Of a stretch of 9,479 bases of DNA, positions 1-6,638 are shown piece by piece. Below the pieces are notes generated by a model, which saw only the letters and a list, made by a program, of their open reading frames with translations, had not been told where the DNA came from and ran no database searches. Within the stretch, counting starts at the first letter, position 1; every line of letters starts with the position of its first letter. Source of the stretch: Deltaproteobacteria bacterium (lineage in GTDB: Bacteria; Desulfobacterota; Desulfomonilia; UBA1062); assembly GCA_023230665.1 (NCBI GenBank), contig JALNWY010000117.1, forward strand, positions 1-9,479, given 5' to 3'. Made by a program: the position numbers and the translations under genes.

Positions 1-19
1 CAACTTGTTATGGCATAAT

Positions 20-751
20 TCATTCCTTTGTTTTTTTGTCAACCACGTGCGTAAATTTCTCAGCTATTTCATTTTCTACCCGGATAGCACTTTCCAACTC
101 ATCCGGGGTAAAAATATCTTTCGTTACATGCAGATTGCACTTGTAAAGATGACATCTTCCCGGTTCATTTTCGGAACGGTCGATGAATTCAGTTAACTCT
201 TTCCCTTTCCCAACAAGATCATAAGAAATTTTATTCTGAATATTTCTATGTACTACGAAAGTAGTTCCAACCCCAACCAGCTTCAGTTTTGTCAACCCTT
301 TCTTTTTGAGCGCTATCAATTCCTGTAACTCTTCTCGATTCATGGGGGTCTCCTTTATGACCTTCAGTTTATCATTTGCCAAGTAAATCTTTTCAACTTT
401 TGTGGTCAAGTTATTAATTTTACTGTAAAGATTATTAATAGAATAGGGCTTCTCTAAAAAATCATCCATCCCTGCTGTCAAATATTCCTCTCTGCCTCTC
501 AAATTGCCAGTCACTGCCATGATAGGAAAGTATTTCAGCCTACAGCGGATGACTTTTGTGGCTTCCAAGCCATTCAGTATGGGCATATCAATATCCATGA
601 GGCAAAGATCATATTTGCCTTCATTTGCTTTGGCATGATTGACAGCCTCTTGCCCGTTAGAGGCTATGTCAAAGTCAAATCCCCAATGGGTCATCAGTCT
701 ACCTGTCATTTTTTGAATGGTTGTGTCATCTTCTGCTATCAGTATTCTCAT
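20..751 (-). CDS. Response regulator: receiver domain plus unrecognised C-terminal module
   Basis: This 243-residue protein begins with a receiver (REC) domain, about residues 1-118. Visible landmarks are the acidic pair D8/D9, phospho-acceptor D53 in MDIDMP, switch threonine T81 and invariant K101 followed by P102. It should be a cytoplasmic phospho-relay output protein, phosphorylated on D53 by a histidine kinase that is not in this window. Residues about 137-243 match no output domain I know: no helix-turn-helix, GGDEF, HD or methylesterase signature. They are basic and contain H168, C200, H201, C205 and H208, which could bind metal, though this is speculative. ATG start; GGAGGA lies 11 nt upstream (positions 763-768). 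The base composition is AT-rich, unlike every other gene here, which suggests acquisition. A second ribosome site precedes M137 (separate entry). The REC call is secure; the output function is unknown. Confidence 0.88.
   Translation of the reverse strand: MRILIAEDDTTIQKMTGRLMTHWGFDFDIASNGQEAVNHAKANEGKYDLCLMDIDMPILNGLEATKVIRCRLKYFPIMAVTGNLRGREEYLTAGMDDFLEKPYSINNLYSKINNLTTKVEKIYLANDKLKVIKETPMNREELQELIALKKKGLTKLKLVGVGTTFVVHRNIQNKISYDLVGKGKELTEFIDRSENEPGRCHLYKCNLHVTKDIFTPDELESAIRVENEIAEKFTHVVDKKTKE
341..356 (-). promoter_or_regulatory. Internal ribosome binding site and ATG (M137) in the response regulator gene
   Basis: Read on the minus strand, AAAGGAGA (356-349) lies 5 nt before an in-frame ATG (343-341) that encodes M137, exactly where the linker ends and the unknown C-terminal module begins. 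This is a better-spaced Shine-Dalgarno than the one at the annotated gene start. It could allow separate synthesis of a 107-residue C-terminal protein, or be a relic of a two-gene origin. It could also be chance, since GGAGA is short. Confidence 0.4.
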
Positions 752-786
752 GTTTTTTCATATCCTCCGCACCTCATTTGAGAGAG

Positions 787-812
787 ATACCAAATATTTG
801 CTGGTCTGGTAT
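787..812. repeat. Inverted repeat upstream of the response regulator (possible operator)
   Basis: ATACCA (787-792) and TGGTAT (807-812) form a perfect 6-bp inverted repeat with 14 bases between. Inside it is a 10-bp palindrome, CAAATATTTG (791-800). It sits about 20 bases upstream of the response regulator's Shine-Dalgarno, where an operator could act. AT-rich sequence makes chance palindromes common, so this is only a candidate. Confidence 0.3.
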
Positions 813-935
813 GGACATATGCTAGGCCAAGGTTCTGGACTAACCTTCTTTCATTCATAAAGCGCTGGCAAAAATACTCCTTCCAAAAGGAAATGAAAAA
901 TAAGATCGAGACAAATGATCTCAGTCATTCTCCTT

Positions 936-953
936 TACGATAACTACGATAAC
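936..953. repeat. Perfect tandem repeat, TACGATAAC x 2
   Basis: The 9-mer TACGATAAC occurs twice back to back. Tandem direct repeats at near helical spacing can be sites for response regulators or other dimeric activators, and this one lies about 185 bases upstream of the response regulator start. Two copies only; function unproven. Confidence 0.5.
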
Positions 954-1193
954 CATTTGCTGTTCTGAAAGTTCTCAATATAAATCGCTGTATAGCAAGT
1001 TTTAGGAACATTTGGTATAAAAAAGAAGGCGGAATCTGACCACCCCCATCCACCGGGCAACCGACTGACGCGGGTTTTAAATTTAGTCCCTCATCCACTA
1101 TGCCCAGATGGAAGCAGCGCTCGGCAGAAGATTCGAGCTCGGAAGGCCGGGTAGAAAAGCGCGGGAAAAACCGGGAGGATGTAATGTGAACCC

Positions 1194-1210
1194 GTCCCCG
1201 AATAGGGGGC
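1194..1210. other. GC hairpin upstream of the ileS promoter
   Basis: GTCCCC (1194-1199) pairs with GGGGGC (1205-1210), one G-T wobble included, around the 5-base loop GAATA. There is no following T-tract on either strand, so it is not a clear intrinsic terminator. It ends 7 bases before the candidate -35 box of ileS. Confidence 0.3.
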
Positions 1211-1216
1211 AAGGCA

Positions 1217-1246
1217 TTGACAACTCTTCTTTTCATGAGATAGAGT
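1217..1246 (+). promoter_or_regulatory. Candidate σ70-type promoter for ileS-lspA
   Basis: A perfect TTGACA (1217-1222) is followed after 18 bp by TAGAGT (1241-1246, 4 of 6 to TATAAT). Transcription would start near 1253 and give a leader of about 29 nt, which contains the ileS Shine-Dalgarno AAGGAGG (1265-1271). The fit supports the ATG at 1282 as the start of ileS, because upstream in-frame codons would lie before or inside this promoter. Confidence 0.5.
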
Positions 1247-1281
1247 CTCTGCTCGTGAACGCACAAGGAGGAAGGAAAGGA

Positions 1282-4074
1282 ATGGATTACAAGGATACGT
1301 TGTGCCTGCCCAAGACAGAGTTTCCCATGAAGGCATCGCTCGTGAAAAAAGAGCCCGACATGCTCAAGCGCTGGGAAGATGAAGACCTTTACGGCAAGAT
1401 ACTGGAGAAGTCCAGGGACTGGAAAAAGTTCATTCTTCACGACGGTCCCCCCTATGCCAATGGACACATTCACCTCGGCACGGCACTCAACAAGGTCCTG
1501 AAGGATATTATCATCAAGTCGCTCTTCATGATGGGGTACAACACCTTTTACCGCCCCGGATGGGATTGCCACGGCCTGCCCATCGAGCACCAGGTAGAGA
1601 TCGAGCTGGGCAAGAAGGGCGCTGAGATGTCCAAGGTCGAGATCCGCAAGAACTGCCGGGAGTATGCAGAGAAGTTCCTCGATATCCAGCGCGACGAGTT
1701 CAAGCGCCTGGGTGTGCTCGGGGTCTGGGACGACCCGTATATCACCATGGACTACGGCTATGAGGCCACCATTGTCCGCGAGCTGGGCAAGTTCATCGGC
1801 AACGGCTCCATCTACAAGGCGCGCAAGCCCGTCTACTGGTGCGCAAAATGCGGCACGGCCCTGGCCGAGGCCGAGGTGGAGTATCACGACCAGAGCACGC
1901 CTGCCATCTTCGTGCGGTTCAAGATGATCTCCGACATCTCCGAGAAGGTGCCCGAGCTCAAACCATACAAGGACAACACCTCTATCGTGATATGGACCAC
2001 CACACCGTGGACCATCCCGGCCAACCTGGCCATCGCCCTGCATCCCGACCTGGAGTACTCCGCGGTCAAGACGAAAGACCATGGCGTGCTCATCCTGGCC
2101 ACCGACCTGGTGGACGATGTGATGCGCCAGATCGGGGTGAGCGAGTACAGCACCCTGGCCGTGTTTAACGGCAGTCTGCTGGAGCGTCTCAAGACAAGAC
2201 ACCCGCTCTACGACCGCGAGTCGCTGCTCATCCTCGCTCCCTTTGTCACGCTGGAGGCGGGATCGGGCGTGGTGCACATCGCCCCGGGCCACGGCGAAGA
2301 AGACTACGAGATCGGCAAGGCCTACGGGCTTGAGGTCTATGCGCCCGTGGACAACGAGGGCCGGTTCACCAAAGACGTGGGGCCCGAGTTTGCAGGCCAG
2401 TTCGTGTTCGACGCCAATGACAACGTCAACGCGGCCCTGAAGCGCGAGGGCGCGCTCCTGGCCGTAGACACCTATACACACTCCTATCCCTACTGCTGGC
2501 GGTGCAAGAGCGCCATCATCTTCCGCTCGACCAGCCAGTGGTTCATCTCCATGGAGCACGGCGACCTGCGCAAGAAAGCCCTGGACGAGATCAACCGGGT
2601 CAGGTGGATCCCCTCGTGGGGAAGGGACCGGATCTACTCCATGGTGGAGAACCGGCCCGACTGGTGCATCTCGCGCCAGCGCGCCTGGGGCGTGCCCATC
2701 CCGGTGTTTGTCTGTAAGAACTGCGGCGAGATCCTCATGTCGGAAAAGATCGCCATGCACGTGGCTGACATCTTTGAGAAAGAGGGCGCCGACGCCTGGT
2801 TCACCAGATCCGCATCTAAGCTTCTGCCGGCGGGTGCCGCGTGCAGGGCCTGCAAGGGCAGCGAGTTCGTCAAGGAAGAAGACATTGTCGACGTGTGGTT
2901 CGATTCCGGGGTGAGCTATGCCGCGGTGTGCGAGAAAGACCCGAGGCTGGGTGTTCCTGCTGAGATGTATCTGGAGGGCTCTGACCAGCACCGAGGGTGG
3001 TTTCACAGCACCCTGCTCGCCTCGGTGGGCACCAGGGGCAGGGCGCCCTACGAGTCTGTGCTCACCCATGGGTTCGTGGTGGACGGCGAGGGCCGGAAGA
3101 TGTCCAAGTCGCTGGGCAACACGATCTCGCCCCAGGAGATCATCTCCAAGTACGGCGCAGAGATCCTGAGGCTCTGGTCGAGCGCGCAGGACTACAAGAA
3201 CGACATCCGGATCTCCGACGAGATCGTCAGCCGCCTGGTCGAGACCTACCGCAGGGTCCGCAACACCTCGCGGTTCATGCTGGGCAACCTGCACGACTTC
3301 GACCCGGACAAGGACATGGTGCCTTATGAAAACATGCTCGAGCTCGACCGCTATGCGCTGCATGTCACGCAAAAGCTCATCGAGAGAGTCAGGAGGGCAT
3401 ACGAAGAGTACGAGTTCTATGCCATCTATCAGCAGGTGCACAACTTCTGCGTGGTGGACATGAGCTCGTTCTATCTGGACATCCTCAAAGACCGGCTCTA
3501 TGTCTACAAGCCGGACTCGATCGAACGCAAGTCGGCCCAGAGCGCCATCTTCCGGATAATCACGGACCTCACCCGGCTGATCGCCCCGATCCTCGCGTTC
3601 ACTGCCGAGGAGATCTGGGACCACATCCCCGCCTCCAGCGGAAAAGAAGAAAGCGTGCACCTGTCCTCCATGCCTGCAGCCAATGCCTCACTCATGGACG
3701 AGGACCTTGCCGGCACGTGGGAGCGTATCCTGCTGCTGCGGCAAGAGGTGTCCAGGGAGATGGAACAGGCCCGCAGGGACAAGGTGATCGGGCATCCCCT
3801 GGATGCGAAGGTCACGCTCTCTTCCGAGGGCGACACCCTGGACTTCCTCAGAAAGGTCGAGCCCATGCTCGACGATATCTTTATCTGCTCGGGGGTGGAG
3901 GTGGCGCAGGGCGACGGCTGCTACGGCGAGAGCGAGAGCTTCGACCATCTCAAGATCCAGGTCTCCAAGGCCTTGGGCGGCAAATGCCCCCGGTGCTGGC
4001 ATTACCGGGAAGACATAGGCCGGGATCCCGCCTTTGCCGAGCTGTGCACCCGCTGCGCGGCCCAGCTGAGCTGA
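1282..4074 (+). CDS. ileS: Isoleucyl-tRNA synthetase
   Basis: IleS charges tRNA-Ile with isoleucine, using ATP, in the cytoplasm. The 930-residue product is full length for the bacterial class (E. coli about 938). It opens with MDYKDTLCLPKTEFPMKASL, the usual IleS N-terminus. The HIGH-type motif is HIHLG (62-66). The CP1 editing domain shows TTTPW (239-243) and VVHIAPGHGEEDYEIG (330-345) with the conserved editing aspartate D341. KMSKS is at 606-610, followed by the anticodon-binding helical region. The C-terminal zinc finger keeps C902, C905, C922 and C925. The reading frame stays open upstream to an ATG at 1108, but that adds 58 unrelated residues with no ribosome site; the ATG at 1282 follows AAGGAGG and matches the family start. 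lspA follows after 21 bp, probably in the same transcript. No essential residue appears missing. Confidence 0.97.
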   Translation: MDYKDTLCLPKTEFPMKASLVKKEPDMLKRWEDEDLYGKILEKSRDWKKFILHDGPPYANGHIHLGTALNKVLKDIIIKSLFMMGYNTFYRPGWDCHGLPIEHQVEIELGKKGAEMSKVEIRKNCREYAEKFLDIQRDEFKRLGVLGVWDDPYITMDYGYEATIVRELGKFIGNGSIYKARKPVYWCAKCGTALAEAEVEYHDQSTPAIFVRFKMISDISEKVPELKPYKDNTSIVIWTTTPWTIPANLAIALHPDLEYSAVKTKDHGVLILATDLVDDVMRQIGVSEYSTLAVFNGSLLERLKTRHPLYDRESLLILAPFVTLEAGSGVVHIAPGHGEEDYEIGKAYGLEVYAPVDNEGRFTKDVGPEFAGQFVFDANDNVNAALKREGALLAVDTYTHSYPYCWRCKSAIIFRSTSQWFISMEHGDLRKKALDEINRVRWIPSWGRDRIYSMVENRPDWCISRQRAWGVPIPVFVCKNCGEILMSEKIAMHVADIFEKEGADAWFTRSASKLLPAGAACRACKGSEFVKEEDIVDVWFDSGVSYAAVCEKDPRLGVPAEMYLEGSDQHRGWFHSTLLASVGTRGRAPYESVLTHGFVVDGEGRKMSKSLGNTISPQEIISKYGAEILRLWSSAQDYKNDIRISDEIVSRLVETYRRVRNTSRFMLGNLHDFDPDKDMVPYENMLELDRYALHVTQKLIERVRRAYEEYEFYAIYQQVHNFCVVDMSSFYLDILKDRLYVYKPDSIERKSAQSAIFRIITDLTRLIAPILAFTAEEIWDHIPASSGKEESVHLSSMPAANASLMDEDLAGTWERILLLRQEVSREMEQARRDKVIGHPLDAKVTLSSEGDTLDFLRKVEPMLDDIFICSGVEVAQGDGCYGESESFDHLKIQVSKALGGKCPRCWHYREDIGRDPAFAELCTRCAAQLS

Positions 4075-4095
4075 TGCTGCATGTAAGGTAAGCCT

Positions 4096-4674
4096 GTGGC
4101 GAAGAAGAACGGCAACGGCCAGACATTCGACGACGAGATCGTGGAAATATCCCAGGAGCCTGTTTATCGGGACCGGGGACGGGGGGGACTCCGCTCCATT
4201 CTGATGTGGGGGGTCTTCCTGGTGCTTCCCCTCTATCTCGCCGACCAGCTCACCAAATGGCTCGTGTGCCGGAATGTGGAGATCGGGACGGGTTTTGTGG
4301 CGATCCCCGGCTTTTTCGACATCATCCATGTGAGAAACACCGGGGCCGCCTTCGGCATCCTCAGGGGCATTCCCGAACCGGTGCGCACCTACTTCTTTCT
4401 GGGCATCACACTGGTGGCTCTGGCTGCGGTCTTTTTCATCTTCTGCAAGGCCGGGGGCAGGCCGTGGTATTTCAAGGCCATCCTGAGCCTGGTTGTCGCA
4501 GGCGCACTGGGCAACATCACCGACAGGTTCCTTCTGGGCGAGGTGGTGGATTTTCTGAGCTTCTACATCGGGCGGTTCCGGTGGCCCACTTTCAACCTTG
4601 CCGACACCTACATCTCCATCGGCATGGCCGGGCTCCTCGTCTCGGTCTTGGCTTCGCCCAAGGGCCAGGAGTGA
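4096..4674 (+). CDS. lspA: Lipoprotein signal peptidase (signal peptidase II)
   Basis: LspA is an inner-membrane aspartyl protease that removes the signal peptide of diacylglyceryl-modified prolipoproteins just before the lipobox cysteine. The 192-residue protein has about four membrane helices (near 34-58, 98-117, 125-143 and 170-187). Family motifs are intact: ADQLTKW (49-55), VRNTGAAFG (79-87), GNITDR (139-144), VVDF (150-153) and FNLADTYI (166-173). The catalytic pair is expected to be D152 and D170, with N140, D143, R144 and N167 as conserved neighbours. Start is GTG, 21 bp after ileS, with a modest TAAGG upstream. It is longer than the usual 160-170 residues because of a hydrophilic extension of about 30 residues; an in-frame ATG at 4204 (M37) would cut too close to the first helix. 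The lipoprotein at 6187-6612 would be a substrate. ileS-lspA adjacency is common in bacteria. Confidence 0.96.
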   Translation: MAKKNGNGQTFDDEIVEISQEPVYRDRGRGGLRSILMWGVFLVLPLYLADQLTKWLVCRNVEIGTGFVAIPGFFDIIHVRNTGAAFGILRGIPEPVRTYFFLGITLVALAAVFFIFCKAGGRPWYFKAILSLVVAGALGNITDRFLLGEVVDFLSFYIGRFRWPTFNLADTYISIGMAGLLVSVLASPKGQE

Positions 4675-4712
4675 ATTCCTGTCCGAGAGAGACGTGAATC
4701 CGTCCCTGAAAA

Positions 4713-6053
4713 CTACACCACCCATTCCTCGGGCTTGATGAGCGAGGGGATGTCGACCAGGATGACCATCTGCTCCTGCTGGTCCTTGTATACGCCCTCG
4801 ATGAAGTCAGTGGGAATGGATGCGGAGAAGGCAGGTGTCTTCTGAACACGGGCCGGGTCGATCACCAGCACATCGGCCACATTGTCCACCACCATTCCCA
4901 TGACCCGTGTGTCGACCCTGACGATGAGAAACACGGTGAGCGGGGTGTAATCACGGGGTTCCAGGCCGAACTTGAGCCTGAGATCGAGCACGGGCACCAG
5001 CTCCCCCCTGAGGTTGATCACGCCCTTGATAAAGGGGGGCACGTTCGGCAGCAGGCTGATGTCCTGGCAGCCGATGATCTCCTCGATAGTCTGGATGGGC
5101 ACGGCATAGGTCTCGCTCTCCAGAGAAAAGGTGATGAAGGAGGTGTTGTCCTCCTTTGTTTCCTCGTGGGTTGCGATGCTGAAGGCGATCCTTCCCTTTG
5201 CGGGTCTCTGTTCCTCCAGGTCACCTTTGTTCGGCTCGAAGGGCTTGGGTTCCGCCGGCTTCCGAGAGATCTCCGGCGCCGGCATCTTCCTGGGCCTGAA
5301 CACGGCCTCGCCGGTCTTTTCCGGCCGGGGCCCGGCCTCCTTCGCACCGAGCATGTCCTGTTGTATCTGGGTGAAGGCGCTCTTGTCCAGTTTCAGGGCC
5401 ACGGGGATCATGTCGGGCTCCATGATGGTCGCGTAGAGGATCGCGCATTCGCTCTGCCCGGCTTCCTGCGATGCCATGATCTCGCCCAGGTTTCCAAGCT
5501 CGGTGAGGAACTCGTTGAGCTTCTTTCCCTTCAGTTTCACGTTCAGGATATAGACCTGGCTGGTCTCCAGCTTTTTCAGCACAGTCGCATCGTCAATGCC
5601 GAAGGGAGCGAGAACCGTGCCGGCTGCAGAGGCGGAGGATGCCGCGCCCTTGGCCGCGGGAGCGGACCCGGCACTGTCGATGATGGCCTGAAGCTGGGTG
5701 AGATGCTCGGAGATGTCCATATCGTTGCTCGCGATCACGTCCTCGAACATGCTTTTGAGCATGTCGGCAGCCTGGAGAAGGGGATTTGATATCTCGCTGG
5801 TGGGCATGATCTTGCCCGAGCGGATGAGATTCAGGACATCTTCCAGCCTGTGGGCGAGCTCGCCGATGTTCACGAGGTCGAGAAACTTGGCCGAGCCCTT
5901 TATGGAATGGGCCGCCCGGAAAACCCGGTTGATGACCTCGGGGTCGACCTTTTCCATCTCGGCTTCTATCTTGATGAGATCCTCTTCGATGTCTGCAATA
6001 TGCTCTCTTGATTCGGTAACGAACTCCTCAATCAGCTCGTCGAATTCACCCAC
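4713..6053 (-). CDS. HPt-CheW fusion protein lacking a CheA kinase core
   Basis: This 446-residue protein resembles a CheA from which the kinase has been removed. Residues about 1-125 form a histidine phosphotransfer (P1-type) domain with AAHSIKGSA (47-55), phospho-accepting H49. An Ala/Ser linker follows. Residues about 165-235 (QVYILNVKLKGKKLNEFLTE and on) have an alternating β/α pattern reminiscent of a CheA P2 response-regulator-binding domain; this is tentative. A Pro/Lys/Glu-rich linker (about 238-300) leads to a CheW/P5 domain (about 305-440) with FIKGVINLRGELVPVLDLR (341-359). No dimerisation helix, N, G1, F or G2 ATP-binding boxes exist, so it cannot autophosphorylate. It could dock into a chemoreceptor array and take or relay phosphate. 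Start is GTG with GGAGG 8 nt upstream (6062-6066). It converges with lspA, 38 bp apart, and diverges from the lipoprotein gene. No other chemotaxis gene is present. Confidence 0.9.
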   Translation of the reverse strand: MGEFDELIEEFVTESREHIADIEEDLIKIEAEMEKVDPEVINRVFRAAHSIKGSAKFLDLVNIGELAHRLEDVLNLIRSGKIMPTSEISNPLLQAADMLKSMFEDVIASNDMDISEHLTQLQAIIDSAGSAPAAKGAASSASAAGTVLAPFGIDDATVLKKLETSQVYILNVKLKGKKLNEFLTELGNLGEIMASQEAGQSECAILYATIMEPDMIPVALKLDKSAFTQIQQDMLGAKEAGPRPEKTGEAVFRPRKMPAPEISRKPAEPKPFEPNKGDLEEQRPAKGRIAFSIATHEETKEDNTSFITFSLESETYAVPIQTIEEIIGCQDISLLPNVPPFIKGVINLRGELVPVLDLRLKFGLEPRDYTPLTVFLIVRVDTRVMGMVVDNVADVLVIDPARVQKTPAFSASIPTDFIEGVYKDQQEQMVILVDIPSLIKPEEWVV

Positions 6054-6072
6054 GTTCGTTTCCTCCCCGAAG

Positions 6073-6118
6073 ATTATAGTCTTTTTACATCATCGGCAGG
6101 GTATGGGGAGTGACTTTA
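6073..6118 (-). promoter_or_regulatory. Candidate promoters for the HPt-CheW gene (σ28-like and a -10 TATAAT)
   Basis: Minus-strand reading shows TAAAGTCA (6118-6111) and then GCCGATGA (6097-6090). These resemble the σ28 (FliA) elements TAAAGTTT and GCCGATAA, although 17 rather than 15 bases separate TAAA from GCCGATGA. Start near 6080 would give a leader of about 27 nt. A perfect TATAAT (6078-6073) lies just downstream but has no recognisable -35, and its transcript would begin inside the ribosome site. A σ28 origin would suit a chemotaxis-type gene but the spacing is not ideal. Confidence 0.35.
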
Positions 6119-6125
6119 AAGGTTG

Positions 6126-6155
6126 TTGACACGGATTGTACAATCCGAGTATATA
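6126..6155 (+). promoter_or_regulatory. σ70-type promoter for the lipoprotein gene
   Basis: A perfect TTGACA (6126-6131) is followed after 18 bp by TATATA (6150-6155); TATATC (6152-6157) at 20 bp is the alternative. Transcription would begin near 6162, 25 nt before the GTG start, and the leader carries GGGAGG (6174-6179). The spacer is almost wholly occupied by a 16-bp palindrome, so control by a DNA-binding protein is likely. Confidence 0.6.
6132..6147. promoter_or_regulatory. Perfect 16-bp palindrome CGGATTGTACAATCCG, probable operator
   Basis: CGGATTGT and ACAATCCG are exact reverse complements with no spacer. The palindrome starts on the base after the -35 box of the lipoprotein promoter and ends two bases before the proposed -10. 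A dimeric repressor bound here would block RNA polymerase; a MerR-type activator also binds spacers, usually of 19-20 bp. It lies 12 bases beyond the upstream element of the candidate leftward promoter, so it could influence both divergent genes. No regulator gene of an obvious family is in the window. Confidence 0.6.
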
Positions 6156-6186
6156 TCTGAACAAATTTGAACAGGGAGGCCCTCTT

Positions 6187-6612
6187 GTGCAGAAGATGAA
6201 AATCTGCCTGCTTGCAATGTTCGTTGTCCTCTTTCTGGGCTTGGCAGGATGCGGGAACGATCACAAAGAATCAGGGGTCGTGGCCCCGATCCAGATGCAG
6301 GTATCCACAGAACACCTTCACCCCAAGATGGGCCTGTCAGGCTTCATACTGGGCATCTTCATGCTCCTCAATGCCTACGTGATCATCCTGGCGAGCTGTG
6401 CCGCGCTCATCATCAAGGAACAGACCTTCAAGAAGGTGACGGACACGCTGCGTATGGGTTTGCAGATGCTCAATCCCGGCAAGGAAGGCGAAGGTGCGTG
6501 CCTCAAGCTTCTTTCTCTGCTCTCCAACGGAGAGACCAGGTTCAAGGCGGGTACGGCCGGCCTGATCTGTGGGCTTCTCCTCGCCTATATCAGCGCCTGG
6601 ATCGCGGTATAG
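6187..6612 (+). CDS. Putative small lipoprotein with two additional hydrophobic segments
   Basis: I do not recognise a family. The 141-residue product has a lipoprotein signal peptide: basic start with MKICLLAMFVVLFLG, then lipobox LAGC, with C22 as the predicted lipidated residue and the likely LspA/Lgt processing site. A short polar stretch follows (to about 47), then a long hydrophobic segment GFILGIFMLLNAYVIILASC (about 51-70), a polar middle part (about 78-118), and a second one, AGTAGLICGLLLAYISAWIAV without its last residue or two, to the C-terminus. Lipid anchor plus two helices suggests an inner-membrane protein. The GTG at 6187 was chosen because GGGAGG ends 7 nt upstream; the frame extends to a TTG at 6136, but that lies inside the promoter palindrome. 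ATG at 6196 is the alternative and would still keep the signal. It diverges from the HPt-CheW gene and converges with pcm, 26 bp apart. Confidence 0.7.
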   Translation: MQKMKICLLAMFVVLFLGLAGCGNDHKESGVVAPIQMQVSTEHLHPKMGLSGFILGIFMLLNAYVIILASCAALIIKEQTFKKVTDTLRMGLQMLNPGKEGEGACLKLLSLLSNGETRFKAGTAGLICGLLLAYISAWIAV

Positions 6613-6638
6613 CCTTATACGGCAGGGCCTTGGACCTT

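Larger units (their letters stand above)
752..1281. other. Gene-free region with composition boundary between response regulator and ileS
   Basis: I see no convincing gene in these 530 bases. The left half (to about 1020) is AT-rich like the response regulator gene; from about 1023 the sequence becomes GC-rich like ileS. It holds the response regulator ribosome site, an inverted repeat (787-812), a tandem 9-mer (936-953), a GC hairpin (1194-1210) and a candidate ileS promoter (1217-1246). No T-box signature (AGGGTGGNACCGCG-like) was found upstream of ileS. No clear minus-strand promoter for the response regulator was recognised. Open frames crossing this region are extensions of frames over ileS, without ribosome sites. 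Confidence 0.6.

Noticed and set aside
787..1018. Miniature transposable element bounded by ATACCAAAT and ATTTGGTAT
   Set aside because: The ends match over only 9 bp, no target duplication is seen, and AT-rich DNA makes such pairs fairly likely; kept only as a side note to the composition boundary.
1108..1281. 58-codon N-terminal extension of ileS from an ATG at 1108
   Set aside because: No Shine-Dalgarno, no similarity to IleS N-termini, and it runs across the candidate promoter; the family start is the ATG at 1282.
752..1281. T-box riboswitch upstream of ileS
   Set aside because: T-boxes often control ileS in Gram-positive bacteria, but no T-box core sequence or terminator/antiterminator pair is visible.
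925..3660. Very long open frame (911 codons) on the minus strand
   Set aside because: It lies antisense to ileS, which is unambiguous. GC-rich codon use leaves the opposite strand open; the translation is low-complexity His/Val/Leu/Asp-rich with no domain.
4675..4712. Shared terminator between the convergent lspA and HPt-CheW genes
   Set aside because: AGAGACG and CGTCCCT can form a 7-bp stem with one mismatch, but no T-tract follows on either strand.
3688..4725. Open frame of 345 codons on the minus strand across the ileS end and lspA
   Set aside because: It is antisense to two well-supported genes, with no domain and no ribosome site; a composition artefact.
6136..6186. TTG start at 6136 for the lipoprotein gene
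   Set aside because: The codon lies inside the palindrome between the -35 and -10 boxes; GTG at 6187 has a well-spaced GGGAGG.
6613..6638. Terminator between the lipoprotein gene and pcm
   Set aside because: The gap has short GC-rich words and a TTTT run, but no convincing stem next to it.
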